A stretch of 28,688 nt of DNA from a virus: IMG/VR virus record IMGVR_UViG_3300030451_004595, positions 1,049 to 29,736 of that record; one strand, given 5' to 3'. A program made the translations under genes and the position numbers. Numbering within the stretch: position 1 is the stretch's first letter; every line of letters begins with the position of its first letter. The notes beneath the pieces are model-generated. The model was not told the origin of the DNA. It saw only the letters and a program-made list of their open reading frames with translations, and did no database searches. Positions 21,601-25,802 of this stretch are shown one piece after another.

Positions 21601-22865
21601 CTTTCACCCTCTCTAACAAGTCTGACATCATTCACAGGTACAAGTTCAGAGAGAACACCAGTAATTCTTAAATCAATTCTCTTTGTTAAATCTCCATTTT
21701 CATAACCAAAAATAGTTTCATCAGATCTAATATCATCAGCAGTTTCAATTCTTAGACCTATACCAGTACATCCAAAAAATTGATTAAGTGTTTTAGATGT
21801 ATAATCAATTCTATTTTGACCACTAATTATTGTACCAGTTGTTCCAAACCCAACAGTCGAGTCTACAGATATGACTGATGCACTTGGCGGTGCTACAGAT
21901 AAAGCTTTTGTTTTACCTGGTATTGTAAAAACACCTTCAATTAGATCACGGTCACTAAAACCAACAAACAAAGATATTTTATAGTAATTTTTACCACCTC
22001 TGTTTAATATTTCAACTTCAGATACCGATGCGTTTGTAGATGTATCGGTTGACTTAAATATTGTTTGTCCAACTAAGTGTTGTGGTTGACCTGTAGGAGT
22101 GATTAAGTCAGCTACAATAACTTCTCTACGAATAAACTCCGCACCTGAAGGTTTAATAAGATTACCTTCTAAATCCAATACAGTTGATTCAACACCATAT
22201 AGTATTTTAAATAATATTCTTATTGATTCCTCAATACCTTTTGACTGATAAAAAGAACGTGCAAATTTAACAAAATTTCCTACATCAAGATCAGATGAAA
22301 AATCATTATCTTCTAATCCTGGTAAAAAAGTTTTCTTTAATTTTTTATAAAATTCTTGTAAAAATAAAACTGATAAATTAATAATTTTATCACCAGAAGC
22401 ATGAGAGGATGCTGTTGTATCTTCAAATATAAGACTTTCACGATTTATCTCTAATAATGAAGAACTTATTCCAACATTGTGACCAGAGATTCCACTAAAA
22501 CCACGAATACATCCTGTAAATGATGTTGGAGTTATTCCTGTATATGTTATAATCTCATCGTTAATTTTTAAAAGTCCATACTCAGATGGAAAACCTTTTG
22601 TACTTGGTACTGATATAGTTGTATCTTCTGAATTTATTGTAGATGATAAAGTTGTTTCTCCAACAACAACTTCAGGCACTAAATTATCTGGTTTAATATA
22701 TTGATCAAAATTACTGATTAAATCAACAGGACCACCTTGGAATTCCTGAGAGATGTAATATTGTTTAAAAAATTCTATTGCATTAGGAAAATCTGCCAGA
22801 ATAAACTCAGGCAAATGGCTTTCAATAACGGTATTGACTTTTATTCGTTTGTCAATTTGAGACAT
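9630..22865 (-). CDS. 7: Giant baseplate wedge protein at the gp7 position (4411 aa)
   Basis: This 13.2-kb reading frame lies between gp6 and gp8, where T4 has gene 7 (about 1030 aa). Residues about 194-226 contain FARSFYQSKGIEESIRILFK followed by ILYGVE. Residue about 263 begins LVGQTIF, and residues about 2433-2467 contain DYYQNLSYTVKSSVEWDKF then LVHPAG. These parallel T4 gp7 landmarks as I remember them: STKGIEASYKFLFKVLY, DLVGQTIY and RSYYVMKI...W...RFVHPVG. The gaps between them are greatly expanded with beta-rich modules. These are GGxGY repeats, HGL/TGD repeats (about 840-1020 and 1840-1890), a YHYH-type domain (about 1249-1362), FVNGV(L/F)Q repeats, and a duplicated Cys/His module (about 3440-3700). 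G-I-G-(T/S) turns recur throughout. No enzyme motif is seen. The start at 22865 follows the gp6 stop by 3 bases, with an AGAGGA Shine-Dalgarno inside the gp6 end. The wedge role is inferred from synteny and these landmarks. Confidence 0.85.
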   Translation of the reverse strand: MSQIDKRIKVNTVIESHLPEFILADFPNAIEFFKQYYISQEFQGGPVDLISNFDQYIKPDNLVPEVVVGETTLSSTINSEDTTISVPSTKGFPSEYGLLKINDEIITYTGITPTSFTGCIRGFSGISGHNVGISSSLLEINRESLIFEDTTASSHASGDKIINLSVLFLQEFYKKLKKTFLPGLEDNDFSSDLDVGNFVKFARSFYQSKGIEESIRILFKILYGVESTVLDLEGNLIKPSGAEFIRREVIVADLITPTGQPQHLVGQTIFKSTDTSTNASVSEVEILNRGGKNYYKISLFVGFSDRDLIEGVFTIPGKTKALSVAPPSASVISVDSTVGFGTTGTIISGQNRIDYTSKTLNQFFGCTGIGLRIETADDIRSDETIFGYENGDLTKRIDLRITGVLSELVPVNDVRLVREGESIFVKNVGEKIKNKGETYKQIFANSWKYNTSSRFEVGINGSTFSFNTIIDKSNLKVGDNFDILKRGEQVIVGSGQVSSIDTNLNQITASNIAGFTQDPNEAYDIRRKYETASSTGVEIKQGNDVLISDVLNVYTDGDADGYVASNSLPNYIIDTDIIEETAVGSNLDGRDFVSGLYSYIQFTPPANTNIKFIQGDTVIYSPDSEVLSGLESGRTYYVDPIIPPANQSISKIALYESANQIGTASTVQIGLGTAGGHNFILQRHANRKLETDKILRRIPLSQNLFVTSKQEQPLNDIGILIDGVQIRSPISDNKIYFGPLESVDVINSGKNYDVVNPPQVIVENSTPAAPGTTAVVEPVLSGSVSEVIVDPQDFDIESVTSVSLTGGNGSGCVLQPVIGIRNRFLDFDSRNVFFNGGIDIVDETITFKKQHNLENGQLIYYSSNGNSPIGIGSAYDLSNTITGTLSDGAPYYVRVVNTSTVRIFNTKSDALAGSAGINTVGLSTDSAASGIHRFRTENKTTLSAIKVIESGSGYTNRKLKVKSSGISTSYDTINFVNHGFSSGEIIEYSASTPIQGLSTSTSYIISKVDDNSFKLADAGIAGTSTSDYERGKFVDLQSTGSDDHVFKYPDIKVNIEVSYGSTVTGTFNITPIVLGGITDVYLCEEGTNYGSSILNHQVVPEIKVKNGRNGELKPIIVNGKVDSVAVVNKGSEYFSAPEVVITDTSGGSGAVVRPIIQDGKIQDAVVVQSGIGYSSLTVDANVLPRGMNAAFSARVRSLTLNDAGRFGNNYLTTRENSLSFGILGYSQTLAGSLENSFDVKQNGEFDKITSHSPIIGWAYDGNPIYGPFGYSDPTNINSDLKIISSSYKLDVSNLKNRPSGFKEGFFIEDYSFDSDGDLDIHNGRFAKTPEFPNGIYAYFTSVGLSTESNKIEGKYPYFIGRTYRSPLINDNLVLTQDFDFNNSNLLRNTLPYAVDEEYADNDFIIESNETIRQLSKIESVTKGGVDNLQILDGGSGYKVKDLIVFDDEGTNGAGFSAEVNEIVGLGVSSINTTLHRFENLVFEWKSENEVEACYLPFMELNDKDYVSVTGLSTAIVNLEGSFSVGVSTDTIGLAKTMLGGNVAGKIEDIFVSSIPNTVSVGGTLRIDNETLRVLNLYHTPKVIRVERFAGAGHTLGSRVDVLNNRISIPAKTRKFNSKKNEIIYFNGPQSVGVGTTPGSAITVESVIGEIKENVSIPTRTIRIPNHPFKTGQKVKLNKRLGANRFDVGNTPQVSEFKVPYSGDDSIDVFIIDKGEDFIGILTSRVGIGSTSDGLYFYSKGSLSGINSGSYYFQTDYEQVTGDVDRVTSTVITNVSAADTTTHNLLENDIVKINVIPNLSVGIGTTSPISVAYNSEFEKLLINPITFAAADVETNQFDIEGHGLKTGDKIFYDGGITGLSTGSYFVNKISDRYFQLAETLSDLSSTPINTVNITANTGGSNQTIALINPRINVVKNSKLTFSLKDTSLANFDFKLFYDKDLLNEYDSSQDSVNFNVLGIGTIGIGTNNTDPIGGRLSVEFSKSTPEKLYYGVSKGGFISTSDTDVQNYAEIRFVDSTYNGEYKISNVTSETFDFSPKVPELLSYSSSDCETLEYSTKSSNVVGAIKDFKILSSGFNYKKLPKFKSVTSENGTNANIVAISTSIGRIKDVRIVDIGYEYSSDKTLSPEAFIPPVLNIDNLDIIETVDIISGGTNYINAPNLIVFNPTSGAVMDNSSIVAITPNQTISEVKVLAPVTGLDSVNHEIVAINNSNGVGIGSIVTSKSGVVTCFLETPMNGFVDPQPFAIGDKIFVEGIQRIGETGVGATQGGISTETSVSGDGFNSENYNYQFFTVSDYIAGTQAILEFNLSGLTTNTGIAKTFQSGYATIVNKKNYPILRPNLTRGIFELSEKLVVNGQETDLRITEIRDDYVKIDGKFEVKAGDRIIGKSSNVSAEITSILENRAKFTTNFSNRQEYGWLDDIGKLNQDYQVIPNNDYYQNLSYTVKSSVEWDKFVNPVNRLVHPAGLRNFSDTSIESKVTVGVGTTALTKDLIVLDVNNVLGLEDKQRVDAINNFDFSRDFDTRTNSSKFVELSNKTLTDFTRCKTNRVLLHDDISNKFSSTGFQENKTIIEELTEDYANYIIQIVDPDTFDVQLSELVVLTTTDNAYLLEKTTDFTTMKLGDFSTEISIDDVKTLVFTPTEKFEKDHDIKILKIDFNTDLPSSGGAPIGNIDLRSVNVGATTALSGISTTSIVEFPKTDFNGLYANIFVEDSKTKEINYNEVIVDFDGTDTTVAQTYIDTLPGLSNSVVGVITARFENDLIKLQIENDRLDILNVRANIVGLGTVTDGIGTYRFSVTGQPSGSERSVRLESNHVSGTSNPLIYGSINRTIDSSVKSLVRVSCGETSAIHQVISLRDEDDTVTVQYPFVSAGSTTGIGTFGGEISGTDINLKFYPDAEFDSLIEVQAYNQIFYTANDFANTPPDLIYGPVNQKVFLSTYDGLSGLRANKKEFDLTHDGTPIYSKTFNPIGINSLADGVGLIKSTGVFNIPNHFFNTNEQLVYTPQSTFIGIAATPVSIGATTNSAGIVTTILPSDVFAKVIDENRFELFTRPEYIGTGAAVTFTGSGSGNAHKLSMTKQLSKTIIGLDGVVQQPITFTTITHTLGVFDGFTYNNTVGIGLTQLILSGISSITTSDILKIDDEYMTITEVGFSSTPTGTINDAVDVSLGIATLPCVKVRRGELGAAETVHVGGSTIKVHRGSFNIVDSKIFFTDPPKGNTRSRRDETNLPFVKADYSGRTFLRSNYTTNMLFDDISDSFTGIGKTYNLTVGGANTASGIGVGNGILFINGVFQTPLTQNNVGNNYEFISDTTAGISTVEFTGITSTNGEFIVSDSDINQNQVPRGGIIVSLGSTAGLGYAPLVGAKVKAFKDSNGGLTSIVGIGTSSGFNLGIQTAVYDNASGIITVTTNEVHGFALERPNTVKLKGLEFACPKTVVGQPTFATYNPTNGRLVITIANHGLVENDAVILDIGSICFRCDKDSFATVHCYPRATDPAAGQYLTVSNVTQNTFQVNVGASDPADNYVHQFESATATAVKTIGGGGYVGVTTTIFQDHERPLFVVGIVSDRSFEVQAGPSTIPHNYQGGGVAYEFFEDLTFGSGYRGGSVNIEVIDQAYEHKFVSAGINSIRKGNFAATGVNAFTATDAVYTSNTGTLVLTIPNHGLSTSDTVGIDTGGLLFKCSKDNFFSNHPYPRSVSKTSFPNSDPIAGIQTAIIATTTDSITLFVGQGGGGGTGAEVTATVGVGGTLSFNIVSAGTSYINPEIIIPEPNYDNLPVVGVSRFGIGSTTDTGSNLLIDVQVSAAKTSVGIGSTTFEISNFQIARQGHSFKVGDKFKPVGLVTAAHLSQPINEFELEVTGIFNDQFSAWQFGELDFIDDIRNLQDGVKTRFPLFFNGQLLSFEKDLSNSQSALINLDAVLLIFVNGVLQKPGESYQFQGGTTFTFLEAPSGESSPGANDHDKVDIFFYKGQEGIDVDLVDVQESVKRGDEIRLMKSPVGVSTAQESERVITDLLGADLIETNIYTGLGVDEIIEKPIRWTKQKVDVVVNGEIIDKSRPSLEPQIYPTAKIIGDLTDTSGSNSGDNIFVDNVDSFFYEEGSHIEPNTHVEDLSDLKYNININEIDALITSGHVNVGAAATAVVSATGTISNIDITENGRGYLITPRVSITPPVGAGLTVGTAATAFATATLSNGTVDNINLTGVGAGYTRSNPPQVLIEEPSFQTEKITSIDNIQGFTGIITGIKEVTNSGQLGIKFFFRAERAGENTNDLEVGYPIMITDTTVGTGITSVDTHNDSIVGIGTNFLDNIYIVHDRVATGSENGEITCNILNGTTTGIGVGLTGKHSVTNTGNTISLGRLSWGRLYNATRSDNPISIGVTGLTVNSGLTTFPTIQRKNYAQASLRGLRSTGAIRVFGL
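10250..10500 (-). repeat. GGxGY-type beta-modules near the C-terminus of the giant gp7-like protein
   Basis: Two successive half-units are visible: SNIDITENGRGYLITPRVSI followed by TPPVGAG...A-F-A-T-A-T-L-S-NG, then DNINLTGVGAGYTRSNPPQV followed by LIEE. Each has a G-x-GY turn, then P-x-V-x-I, then an alanine-rich strand ending in NG-x-(V/I)-x-x-(I/V). Other copies lie near 20480-20650, 19560-19650, 19280-19480, 18480-18620 and 16280-16690. Confidence 0.6.
11030..11220 (-). repeat. FVNGVLQ-type module, copy B, in the giant gp7-like protein
   Basis: The encoded segment has TRFPLFFNGQLLSFEKDLSN, then VLLIFVNGVLQKPGESYQF and TFTFLEAPSG. The pattern F-(V/I)-NGV-(L/F)-Q-x-P...Y-x-F...F...AP is a recurrent beta-module of fibre and baseplate proteins in marine myoviruses. 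A second copy lies at 12908-13083. Confidence 0.6.
11757..11939 (-). repeat. Duplicated Cys/His module, copy 2, in the giant gp7-like protein
   Basis: The segment has a strand (NTGTLVLTI), then PNHGLSTSDTVGIDTGGL, then LFKCSKDNFFSNHPYPR, ending NSDP. It aligns with copy 1 at 12391-12549 over the pattern NHGL-x-x-x-D-x-V-x-(L/I)-D-x-G...F-(R/K)-C-x-KD-x-F-x-x-x-H-x-YPR...DP. The conserved C, D and H could form a metal site or a surface loop. That is inference. Confidence 0.65.
12391..12549 (-). repeat. Duplicated Cys/His module, copy 1, in the giant gp7-like protein
   Basis: The segment has TNGRLVITIANHGLVENDAV, then ILDIGSI, then CFRCDKDSFATVHCYPR and ATDP. It is the N-terminal partner of copy 2, about 200 residues away. 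This copy has three cysteines near the conserved KD and H, whereas copy 2 has only the central one. Confidence 0.65.
12908..13083 (-). repeat. FVNGVLQ-type module, copy A, in the giant gp7-like protein
   Basis: The encoded segment reads YNLTVGGANTASGIGVGNGI, then LFINGVFQTPLTQNNVGNNY, then EFISDTTAGISTVEF. It shares F-(V/I)-NGV-(F/L)-Q-x-P and the following Y-x-F strand with copy B at 11030-11220. Confidence 0.6.
15465..15570 (-). other. Internal gp7 landmark (SYxVKS...W...VHPAG)
   Basis: Residues about 2433-2467 read DYYQNLSYTVKSSVEWDKF, then VNPVNRLVHPAGLRNF. T4 gp7 has, from memory, a corresponding RSRSYYVMKIKS...W...VIRFVHPVGF segment in its C-terminal third. The segment supports the gp7 assignment. 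Its position, more than 2000 residues after the KGIE...LFK landmark, shows how much has been added between them. Confidence 0.6.
17200..17345 (-). repeat. HGL/TGD beta-module in the giant gp7-like protein
   Basis: The segment reads GHGLKTGDKIFYDGGITGLS, then TGSYFVNKISDRYFQLAETL. The pattern HGL-x-(T/S)-G-(D/E)-x-(I/V)-x-Y...GL-(S/T)-x-x-x-x-Y-x-(V/I)...F-x-LA recurs at 19800-19950 and, more loosely, at 20130-20330. It resembles repeats in large bacterial surface adhesins. Confidence 0.6.
18780..19120 (-). other. YHYH-type domain inside the giant gp7-like protein
   Basis: Residues about 1249-1362 begin SHSPIIGWAYDGNPIYGPFG. They continue with a DSDGDLDIHNGRF segment and TPEFPNGIYAYF, and end near YPYFIGRTY. 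The order GWAYDG-x-PIYGP...DLD-x-x-NGRF-x-x-TPE-(Y/F)-P-x-G-x-Y matches the YHYH domain family. The signature Y-H-Y-H itself is Y-A-Y-F here, so its histidines are lost. Confidence 0.75.
19800..19950 (-). repeat. HGL/TGD beta-module, further copy
   Basis: The segment reads NHGFSSGEIIEYSASTPIQG, then LSTSTSYIISKVDDNSFKLA. It aligns with the 17200-17345 unit over HG-(F/L)-x-(S/T)-G-(E/D)...Y...GLST...Y-x-(I/V)...(S/Y)-F-x-LA. Confidence 0.6.
22190..22285 (-). other. N-terminal gp7 landmark (KGIEES...LFKILY)
   Basis: Residues about 194-226 contain FARSFYQSKGIEESIRILFK, then ILYGVE. T4 gp7 has, from memory, an F-x-x-x-x-Y-D-F-Y-S-TKGIEASYKFLFKVLY segment followed by LVGQTIY. Here LVGQTIF follows at about residue 263. 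This is the strongest sequence argument that the giant protein is a gp7 homologue. Confidence 0.65.
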
Positions 22866-22868
22866 TAA

Positions 22869-24815
22869 TTATTTCCTCTCTAAATCTCCGTTGGAGTAAC
22901 TAGATGTATAATAATCTCTTGTGAATACCACACCTGAAACATCTTCACCAGAAGCGATTACATCCTTAAACATATTTATTGTGCTTTTTGATACGTCAAA
23001 ACTGAGGTATAAATCCTTTAATCCTACAACGTCATTTGACTCAGGGAAAGCTTGTACTTCAATTATATTGTTTTGAGTTGTTGTTGATGTAATATTAATT
23101 GTGTTTAGAATTACTTCACCCTTCATATAATCAACTATACCAGCTTCTTTCATCAAAACAACTTGCTCATTCTTATTATTTTTAGTAACAACACTTAAAG
23201 TTCCTTTCATAGAACCATCAAGATTACCAAAAGCATCTTTATTTGGTACATCTGTTAAATAAGCAGTTTGTCCAGAACCCTGAATAGTGAAACCAGTGCT
23301 CTTTATATTAAATCCTGCTGGATTTATGTAAAAACGATTTCCAAAACATAATTCATACTGAGCAAATTGGTTGAGTAATGCTTTTAAATCTCTTCTTATG
23401 ATAACTTTCGTTATATTAGAGGTAATACCATTATTAACACGGTCAATTAAGGAATTTATTTTACTGTATTTGAATCTTCCACCAAATTTATTGATTTCGA
23501 CATTATTAGAATATTCATTTAAAGAAGTAACGATTTCAGATTTTAAATTAGGTGCTGATGCAACTTGAGCAGGGTTATAATAGATGGTAGAGTTCAATTC
23601 TACATATAGTATTTTTAAATCAACTATTTCTGAATTTATACCAGCGATAGCGTAGTTCTTAAGTTTGTTTTTAATTTGTGTTTTATCAAAATCAGAAACA
23701 TATGTACCATTTTTAGGTTTGATACTAATTTGAACTTGACCAAATTTAGGTGGGTCTAATTCTTCTCCCCCTATAACTGCAACTGACTCAGTTTGAGGAA
23801 AAATAGTCTGAATTATTGCTTCATAATCTCTTGGTGTAACCGCTCTATATTGTGCTGAGTAAAGTCTTGGTGCAAAATACTTAATAGAGGACACATCTTC
23901 TACTTCAGCACCATTAGAAGCGTTTGTGACAGTAGTAATAGTAATATTATCAGAAGGAATAAACATCTGTCCATCACTTTTGATAAATGAACCCTGAAAA
24001 CTGAAATTTGAAGGACCGTTTCCACTTTCACCTTCAGTAACAATGTATTGTGCAGTAATTACTGATTGGTTTTCTAATTTTTTACCAAAAAGTCCATCTC
24101 CAAACAATAATTCATATTTTTCATCTTGAACTTCTTGTGCAAGGTAGATTTCAGAGGTTCCTGATAGATTTAAAATGTTATCTACCATCGAATATTTTCT
24201 ACCAAGTCCAACATCATTGATTCCTTTGACATATACCCTTAAAGTTGAGCTATCAATACCAGGACTGTCAATAATATATCTTTGATCTTGTGATGTATCA
24301 ACTCTATAGACTCTTTGAAGAAGAGTTCCTTCATAAACACTTATGGGATCATCAAATTGAGCAAATGAAGTACCATTGACATCAATTATTCTTGATGATG
24401 TGACTGTATCGGTTGTTGAAAAACGATATGTTGTATTTTGTGAATTTCCAACACATATTAAACCAGCACGTAAGGTCAAAAAACGAGGTGTGCTATCATT
24501 TGTAGTTCCAACATTGATATCATCTAATTTTATAGTTGCTACAGCAGCAGTTTTAGAACGAGGTACATATCCTATGTTACGAGCAAGTGAAACAACGTTC
24601 TCTCTAATTGTTGCAGAGTCTAAGAAAGATTCGTTTGCTACTAAATTTGCGTTAAATGCGTTAATATAGGTATTATATGCTAATGTATCAATTAAAACAG
24701 AAAAATTAGAACCTTCAAAGTCAAAATCAGTAAAATTTGAGTTTGAACGAAGAAAATCTTTGATTTGAACTTTGATTTGGTCAAAGTCTAGATTTGTAAA
24801 CTGAGTAAAGGGCAT
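22869..24815 (-). CDS. 6: Baseplate wedge subunit gp6 (648 aa)
   Basis: The product has the gp6 N-terminus: MPFTQFTNLDFDQIKVQIKD, then a F-x-FEGSNFSVLIDTLAYNT segment, and NANLVANESFLDSATIRENV leading to ARNIGYVPRS (residues about 35-90). Around residue 325-350 it has the YSAQYRAVTPRDYEAII stretch and the FPQTESVAVIGGE strand, conserved in gp6/gpJ-like baseplate wedge proteins. Its length is close to T4 gp6 (660 aa). In T4, gp6 dimers form the continuous inner ring of the wedges and contact gp25, gp53 and gp7. The gene follows gp25 with one base between the stop and the ATG, and is followed 3 bases after its own stop by the gp7-position gene. No oddities are seen. Confidence 0.95.
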   Translation of the reverse strand: MPFTQFTNLDFDQIKVQIKDFLRSNSNFTDFDFEGSNFSVLIDTLAYNTYINAFNANLVANESFLDSATIRENVVSLARNIGYVPRSKTAAVATIKLDDINVGTTNDSTPRFLTLRAGLICVGNSQNTTYRFSTTDTVTSSRIIDVNGTSFAQFDDPISVYEGTLLQRVYRVDTSQDQRYIIDSPGIDSSTLRVYVKGINDVGLGRKYSMVDNILNLSGTSEIYLAQEVQDEKYELLFGDGLFGKKLENQSVITAQYIVTEGESGNGPSNFSFQGSFIKSDGQMFIPSDNITITTVTNASNGAEVEDVSSIKYFAPRLYSAQYRAVTPRDYEAIIQTIFPQTESVAVIGGEELDPPKFGQVQISIKPKNGTYVSDFDKTQIKNKLKNYAIAGINSEIVDLKILYVELNSTIYYNPAQVASAPNLKSEIVTSLNEYSNNVEINKFGGRFKYSKINSLIDRVNNGITSNITKVIIRRDLKALLNQFAQYELCFGNRFYINPAGFNIKSTGFTIQGSGQTAYLTDVPNKDAFGNLDGSMKGTLSVVTKNNKNEQVVLMKEAGIVDYMKGEVILNTINITSTTTQNNIIEVQAFPESNDVVGLKDLYLSFDVSKSTINMFKDVIASGEDVSGVVFTRDYYTSSYSNGDLERK

Positions 24816-24816
24816 A

Positions 24817-25218
24817 TTATCTTGTTGGTTCTAATATAAAGGAGAAAGATTGGACAGGAGCTTCTAATCCGTTTATTTCAAAGATTACTTTTACCTCTAA
24901 TGCGTTGGAATCTGGTGCTGCGTCAATCTCAACACCTACATCACCGACCCTTGGTTCATAATTTCGGAGGGTGCTACGTACCATATCCTCAATTATCATC
25001 ACAGATGAGCCTGTAAAGTTCTCAAATAGCATTGCACGGACATTAGTTCCCAAATTTGAGTCAAAAAACCTCTCTGAAGGTATAGTTTCGACTAAATTTC
25101 TCACTGCTCTTACGATTGCTCGCTCATTTACAAGCACAGGAAGGTCTTTCGTCACTGGATGTGGTGTAAAAGACAAACTTATATCCTTAAATGCTCTTGA
25201 TTTGCGTTGAATCGCCAT
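24817..25218 (-). CDS. 25: Baseplate wedge subunit gp25 (133 aa)
   Basis: The protein is a gp25/GPW-family baseplate wedge subunit, almost the same length as T4 gp25 (132 aa). Visible landmarks are FKDISLSFTPHPVTKDLPVL (residues about 10-29), N-x-x-A-I-x-R-A-V-RNLV, PSERFFDSNLGTNVRAMLFE (about 46-66), and YEPRV (about 87-91). They match the conserved strand, helix and the ERxF...G motif of the family. In T4 it bundles with gp6 and gp53 at the wedge core next to the tube. It opens the gp25-gp6-gp7 unit, and a perfect TATAAATA lies about 19 bases before its ATG. Confidence 0.96.
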   Translation of the reverse strand: MAIQRKSRAFKDISLSFTPHPVTKDLPVLVNERAIVRAVRNLVETIPSERFFDSNLGTNVRAMLFENFTGSSVMIIEDMVRSTLRNYEPRVGDVGVEIDAAPDSNALEVKVIFEINGLEAPVQSFSFILEPTR

Positions 25219-25236
25219 TATTAATGCTTTTAGATT

Positions 25237-25244
25237 TATTTATA
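25237..25244 (-). promoter_or_regulatory. T4-type late promoter core TATAAATA upstream of gp25
   Basis: The minus strand reads GGGATATAAATAAATC in the 31-base gap between the 38-aa gene and gp25. It contains a perfect TATAAATA, about 19 bases before the gp25 ATG. It is the third copy of the octamer in the window and, like the others, lies in a gene gap in the same orientation as the downstream gene. Confidence 0.75.
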
Positions 25245-25249
25245 TCCCA

Positions 25250-25366
25250 TTATGGAGTATATTCATATCCATACTTCTGCAAATATTCTTCAAATAACTC
25301 ATCGGGTACTTTTCCCTCCCAATATTCCTTCTCAGTATACTCTTTTTTAGTTTCTGATGGTTCCAT
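25250..25366 (-). CDS. Small acidic protein (38 aa)
   Basis: The frame reads MEPSETKKEYTEKEYWEGKV, then PDELFEEYLQKYGYEYTP, and stops at TAA. It is rich in E, Y and K, with 11 acidic residues against 5 lysines. The segment EGKVPDELFEEYLQKYGY looks like an amphipathic helix. A clear AGAGGA Shine-Dalgarno lies about 6 bases upstream of the ATG, and the gene overlaps the end of the 151-aa gene by 20 bases. It fills what would otherwise be a gap before the gp25 promoter. No family recognised. The Shine-Dalgarno, packing and non-random composition make it likely real. Confidence 0.65.
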   Translation of the reverse strand: MEPSETKKEYTEKEYWEGKVPDELFEEYLQKYGYEYTP

Positions 25367-25802
25367 AGTCGTCCTCTAATACTTCTTTAAGGTAATTTTC
25401 ATCCCAATAATCATAATAATTGGTTTTCGCAAGTTTTTTTCTTGCTTCAGTTAGTTCTTTTCGTGGTTGACACAAAACTAAGTTATATTTTCCGTTACTT
25501 GTTTGTATTCCCTTTATGTATGTCTTTGTTTTTCCATGATCAGCTATGAATTTGTAGTCTTCATAGTTGCGATTGTAGTCATCAACAGCATCATAAAGAA
25601 AATTTGCACTTAAATTATCTTCAACAACATAAATCACAACATCAAAATCAGGATTCGGTACAATTTGGCATAATTTTTCCTCTTGAATACTAAAATTAGC
25701 ACCTGAAGCATAAGGACAGATGCTAAAATTTCCTAATTCAGGTCTAATTTTTGATATTTGACCAATCCAATGTAAAATATATCTATTTTTTTCCTCGTTC
25801 AT
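25347..25802 (-). CDS. Phage protein of unknown function (151 aa)
   Basis: I do not recognise a family. From the chosen start the product begins MNEEKNRYILHWIGQISKIR. It has a hydrophobic strand DVVIYVVEDN followed by helix-like NFLYDAVDDYNRNYEDYKF, and a strongly charged C-terminus with KELTEARKKLAKT and YYDYWDENYLKEVLEDDYG. It looks like a soluble alpha/beta protein with no signal peptide or membrane span. The frame stays open to an earlier ATG at 25835. I prefer 25802, because the longer version would overlap the upstream gene by 53 bases instead of 20 and its extra residues (MIVTIISGQLL) lie within that gene's coding sequence. It lies between another unknown phage protein and the gp25 unit. 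Confidence 0.8.
   Translation of the reverse strand: MNEEKNRYILHWIGQISKIRPELGNFSICPYASGANFSIQEEKLCQIVPNPDFDVVIYVVEDNLSANFLYDAVDDYNRNYEDYKFIADHGKTKTYIKGIQTSNGKYNLVLCQPRKELTEARKKLAKTNYYDYWDENYLKEVLEDDYGTIRN

Noticed and set aside
9630-22865. Possible CRISPR-like or tandem DNA repeats from recurring short words
   Set aside because: The repeated words (such as ccaataccaac) are irregularly spaced, short, and in frame with GIG turns in a protein. There are no constant repeat and spacer lengths.
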